Source: Nocardia sp. NRRL S-836 (GTDB lineage Bacteria > Actinomycetota > Actinomycetes > Mycobacteriales > Pseudonocardiaceae). From it: DNA of 64,000 nt. Made by a program: the position numbers and the translations under genes. Shown here piece by piece: positions 62,034-64,000 of this stretch. Where the stretch lies: the NCBI RefSeq assembly GCF_001279525.1, contig NZ_LGDY01000165.1, positions 1-64,000 of the forward strand, written 5' to 3'. A model generated the notes under the pieces. It did no database searches. It saw nothing but the letters and a program-made list of their open reading frames with translations, and was not told the origin of the DNA. Within the stretch, counting starts at the first letter, position 1, and every line of letters starts with the position of its first letter.

Positions 62034-62447
62034 GTGATCGAACGCACACTGCCCGTCATCGCGGTGCTGCTGATGACGACCGCGTGCGGTGAGCCCCCCG
62101 CGGCCTGCGACCGCCAGTGCGGCGAGATCAGGACGCTGTTCGCGGCCCCGTGCGGCTCCCAGCACAGCGGCACCCCCGCCGAGTGCGCCGCGTGGGTCGG
62201 CGAGGTGGGCACCATGACCCGCGCGCTGGACCGGTCGTTGCGCGGCAGGGAGGTCGAGCAGGGCGTCAGCGAGGTGCTGCCCCGCCTGATGAGGGCGGTC
62301 GGCGACTTCGAGGCTCAGCGGTGCGGCGAGGTGCGGGTGGACAACGTGTCCAGCACCGACGCCCGCCAGTGGAAGTGCAACGAGGCGTTGATCGCCACCC
62401 GCGGCGACCTCAGCTCGCTGTACTTCACCGCGGACGTCCCGGGCTAG
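62034..62447 (+). CDS. Small Cys-rich lipoprotein
   Basis: A 137-residue protein with a signal peptide and lipobox ([13 protein letters not shown]). The mature part has about six more Cys residues ([37 protein letters not shown]), which probably form disulfides outside the cell. No family is recognised. It lies between divergent dapE and same-strand dapD, 43 bp before dapD. Confidence 0.7.
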   Translation: MIERTLPVIAVLLMTTACGEPPAACDRQCGEIRTLFAAPCGSQHSGTPAECAAWVGEVGTMTRALDRSLRGREVEQGVSEVLPRLMRAVGDFEAQRCGEVRVDNVSSTDARQWKCNEALIATRGDLSSLYFTADVPG

Positions 62448-62490
62448 CCGTTCGACGGCCGGTGATGTGAGCGGACTAGGCTGTGAGGCC

Positions 62491-63447
62491 GTGAGCACCG
62501 CATACGGCTTCGGAATCGCCACCGTGACCACGGACGGGACCGTCCTCGACACCTGGTTCCCCTCCCCCGAGCTCGGCGACACGCCCGACCTCGGCACCAC
62601 CCGCGTGTCGTCCGCCGAGATCGCGGCGGCACTGGGCGAGGCCGCCGCCAAGCTGCTCGGCGAGGACCCGGAACGGGGCGTCGAGGTCGTCGGCGTCCGC
62701 GTGGCCGTCGACCTGGCGGCCGCACCGGCCGACACCTATGACGTCTGGCTGCGCCTGCACCTGCTCAGCCACCGCCTCGTCCAGCCGCACGGCGCGAACC
62801 TCGACGGCATCTTCGGCCTGCTCACGAACGTCGTGTGGACCAACCACGGGCCGTGCGCGGTCGACGGTTTCGAGCAGACCCGCGCCCGCCTGCGCGTCCG
62901 CGGCCCGGTGACCGTCTACGGCGTCGACAAGTTCCCGCGCATGGTCGACTACGTGGTCCCGTCCGGCGTCCGCATCGGCGACGCGGACCGGGTGCGCCTG
63001 GGCGCCCACCTCGCGGCCGGCACGACGGTCATGCACGAGGGCTTCGTGAACTTCAACGCCGGCACGCTCGGCAGCTCGATGGTCGAGGGCCGCATCTCCG
63101 GCGGTGTCGTGGTCGGTGACGGCTCCGACGTCGGCGGCGGCGCGTCGATCATGGGCACCCTGTCCGGCGGCGGCAAGCAGGTCATCTCGGTCGGCGAGCG
63201 CAACCTGCTGGGCGCGAACGCGGGCCTGGGCATCTCGCTCGGCGACGACTGCGTGGTCGAGGCGGGCCTCTACATCACGGCGGGCACGAAGGTGACGCTG
63301 CCCGACGGCACGGTCACGAAGGCCGTCGAGCTGAGCGGCCAGTCGAACCTGCTGTTCATCAGGGACTCCACGGACGGCGTGGTGAAGGTCAAGCCGCGCA
63401 AGGGCACGGGCGTCGAACTGAACGCCGCACTGCACGCGAACGACTGA
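62491..63447 (+). CDS. dapD: Tetrahydrodipicolinate N-succinyltransferase
   Basis: A 318-residue acyltransferase of the actinobacterial DapD type. The left-handed beta-helix with hexapeptide repeats is visible ([43 protein letters not shown]), followed by [19 protein letters not shown]. It succinylates tetrahydrodipicolinate, the step before the aminotransferase and DapE. GTG 62491 gives the usual length (about 317). Confidence 0.92.
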   Translation: MSTAYGFGIATVTTDGTVLDTWFPSPELGDTPDLGTTRVSSAEIAAALGEAAAKLLGEDPERGVEVVGVRVAVDLAAAPADTYDVWLRLHLLSHRLVQPHGANLDGIFGLLTNVVWTNHGPCAVDGFEQTRARLRVRGPVTVYGVDKFPRMVDYVVPSGVRIGDADRVRLGAHLAAGTTVMHEGFVNFNAGTLGSSMVEGRISGGVVVGDGSDVGGGASIMGTLSGGGKQVISVGERNLLGANAGLGISLGDDCVVEAGLYITAGTKVTLPDGTVTKAVELSGQSNLLFIRDSTDGVVKVKPRKGTGVELNAALHAND

Positions 63448-63529
63448 GGTACGAACGCGGTGTCCGGGCCCGGTCTGCCCAGGCAGGCTGGGCCCGCGCC
63501 ACCTCCACCGACCGGCCAGGGAGGTGCAC

Positions 63530-64000
63530 GTGCTGAAACAGCGACTTGAGTTGAACGCTCGCGCCGCGATCGAACGTGCCCTGCAGGGCGCGCAGTCGGA
63601 GGACTCCTTCGTGGAGTTCAAGACCCAGTGGCCGGTCGACCACGGCAAGGCCGCCCGCCAGATCGCCGCCCTCTGCAACGCCGCACGCGGTTCCGAGGCG
63701 ATGTGGGTCGTCGGCGTCGACGAGAAGGGCCGCTACGTCAAGGGCGCCCCCGCCGAGGAGCTGTCGAGCTGGTGGCCCAGGGTGGAGAGCCACTTCGACG
63801 GCGTCGCCCCCGGCCTCACCACGGTGGCGTTCGACTGGGCGCCACGGCGGACCGTCGTGGTGTTGTCGCTGCAGACCGACAACGCGCCGTACGTGTTCGT
63901 CACGAAGAAGGAGCCCTACAGCCGCGAGATCCCGTGGCGTTCCGGTGAACGCACGCGGTCGGCCCGCCGCGGCGAGATCCTGGAGCTGCTGATCCCCCGG
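63530..64000 (+). CDS. AlbA_2/Schlafen-type putative DNA-binding protein (partial)
   Basis: At least 157 residues, cut by the window end. The sequence SEDSFVEFKTQWPVDHGKAARQIAALCNAARGSEAMWVVGVDE is the typical AlbA_2 (Schlafen AAA_4) start, with EFK and the G-x-x-D end. The family is often linked to DNA or RNA binding and helix-destabilising regulators, sometimes in defence. The GTG follows AGGGAGGTG; a GTG two codons upstream is an alternative. The downstream context is outside the window. Confidence 0.7.
   Translation, partial: MLKQRLELNARAAIERALQGAQSEDSFVEFKTQWPVDHGKAARQIAALCNAARGSEAMWVVGVDEKGRYVKGAPAEELSSWWPRVESHFDGVAPGLTTVAFDWAPRRTVVVLSLQTDNAPYVFVTKKEPYSREIPWRSGERTRSARRGEILELLIPR

Overview
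The window is GC-rich DNA with strong third-position G/C bias, frequent GTG starts, many 1-4 base stop/start overlaps and actinobacterial families (LpqY-SugABC, RseA/SigE, GlgC/GlgM, GpgS, DapD, DUF3117). This points to an actinomycete chromosome, most likely of the order Pseudonocardiales (Lentzea/Saccharothrix-like). The order is an inference; no rRNA gene or phylogenetic marker was examined.

Most of the window is a conserved core block. From recall of the Mycobacterium tuberculosis map, the following genes match the Rv1201c-Rv1238 interval in broadly the same order: dapD, dapE, two LOG genes, a shrunken folP2-like gene, gpgS, a DivIVA-like gene, tag, a DUF3117 gene, glgM, glgC, an O-methyltransferase, sigE, rseA, htrA, tatB, mrp, a DUF1003 gene, an MgtE-N/CBS gene, a DUF4190 gene, a small membrane protein, lpqY, sugA, sugB and sugC. 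The block carries envelope stress control (SigE-RseA-HtrA-TatB), alpha-glucan and trehalose metabolism (GlgC, GlgM, GpgS, LpqY-SugABC) and lysine/diaminopimelate synthesis (DapD, DapE).

Accessory modules are inserted in this core. Positions 1-445 hold a degenerate GC-rich repeat array. From 597 to 4308 lie a membrane protein, an ArsR/SRPBCC operon, a frameshifted gene and a short-chain dehydrogenase; 4618-9559 is the sug operon with its neighbour. From about 9.7 to 24.6 kb is the most striking island: a six-LamG secreted protein, a 2070-residue RHS/YD-repeat protein with an intein-like Hint domain and an unrecognised C-terminal tip, and a 90-residue overlapping putative immunity gene. The tip and the immunity gene look less GC-rich than the rest. 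Three uncharacterised genes, one broken by frameshifts, flank the island. It sits between the DUF4190 and LpqY-neighbour homologues, so it looks like an insertion into conserved synteny.

From 24.7 to 31.7 kb are an acyl-CoA dehydrogenase, a malyl-CoA-lyase-like gene, a streptomycin-kinase-like phosphotransferase, the MgtE-N/CBS and DUF1003 genes, NUDIX and MarR. From 31.8 to 39.7 kb are mrp, the sigE operon, and divergent glgC and glgM. From 39.7 to 47.5 kb are a lipoprotein, an MFS/LysR divergent pair, a TIR-domain effector overlapping a secreted dipeptidase-like gene, pepA and DUF3117. From 47.7 to 51.2 kb are PaaX, an enoyl-CoA hydratase and the padR operon ending in tag. From 51.3 to 55.8 kb is a cytochrome bd operon, cydABDC, whose products are all unusually short. 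The rest is gpgS, a secreted hydrolase with twin operators, a winged-helix protein, two LOG genes, dapE, a lipoprotein, dapD and an AlbA_2-type gene cut by the window edge.

The most notable features are the RHS-Hint toxin island, the TIR protein, the miniaturised cyd system, the vestigial dihydropteroate-synthase-like gene before gpgS, and the 11-bp phased direct repeats upstream of sigE. No CRISPR array, insertion sequence, tRNA or rRNA gene was seen.
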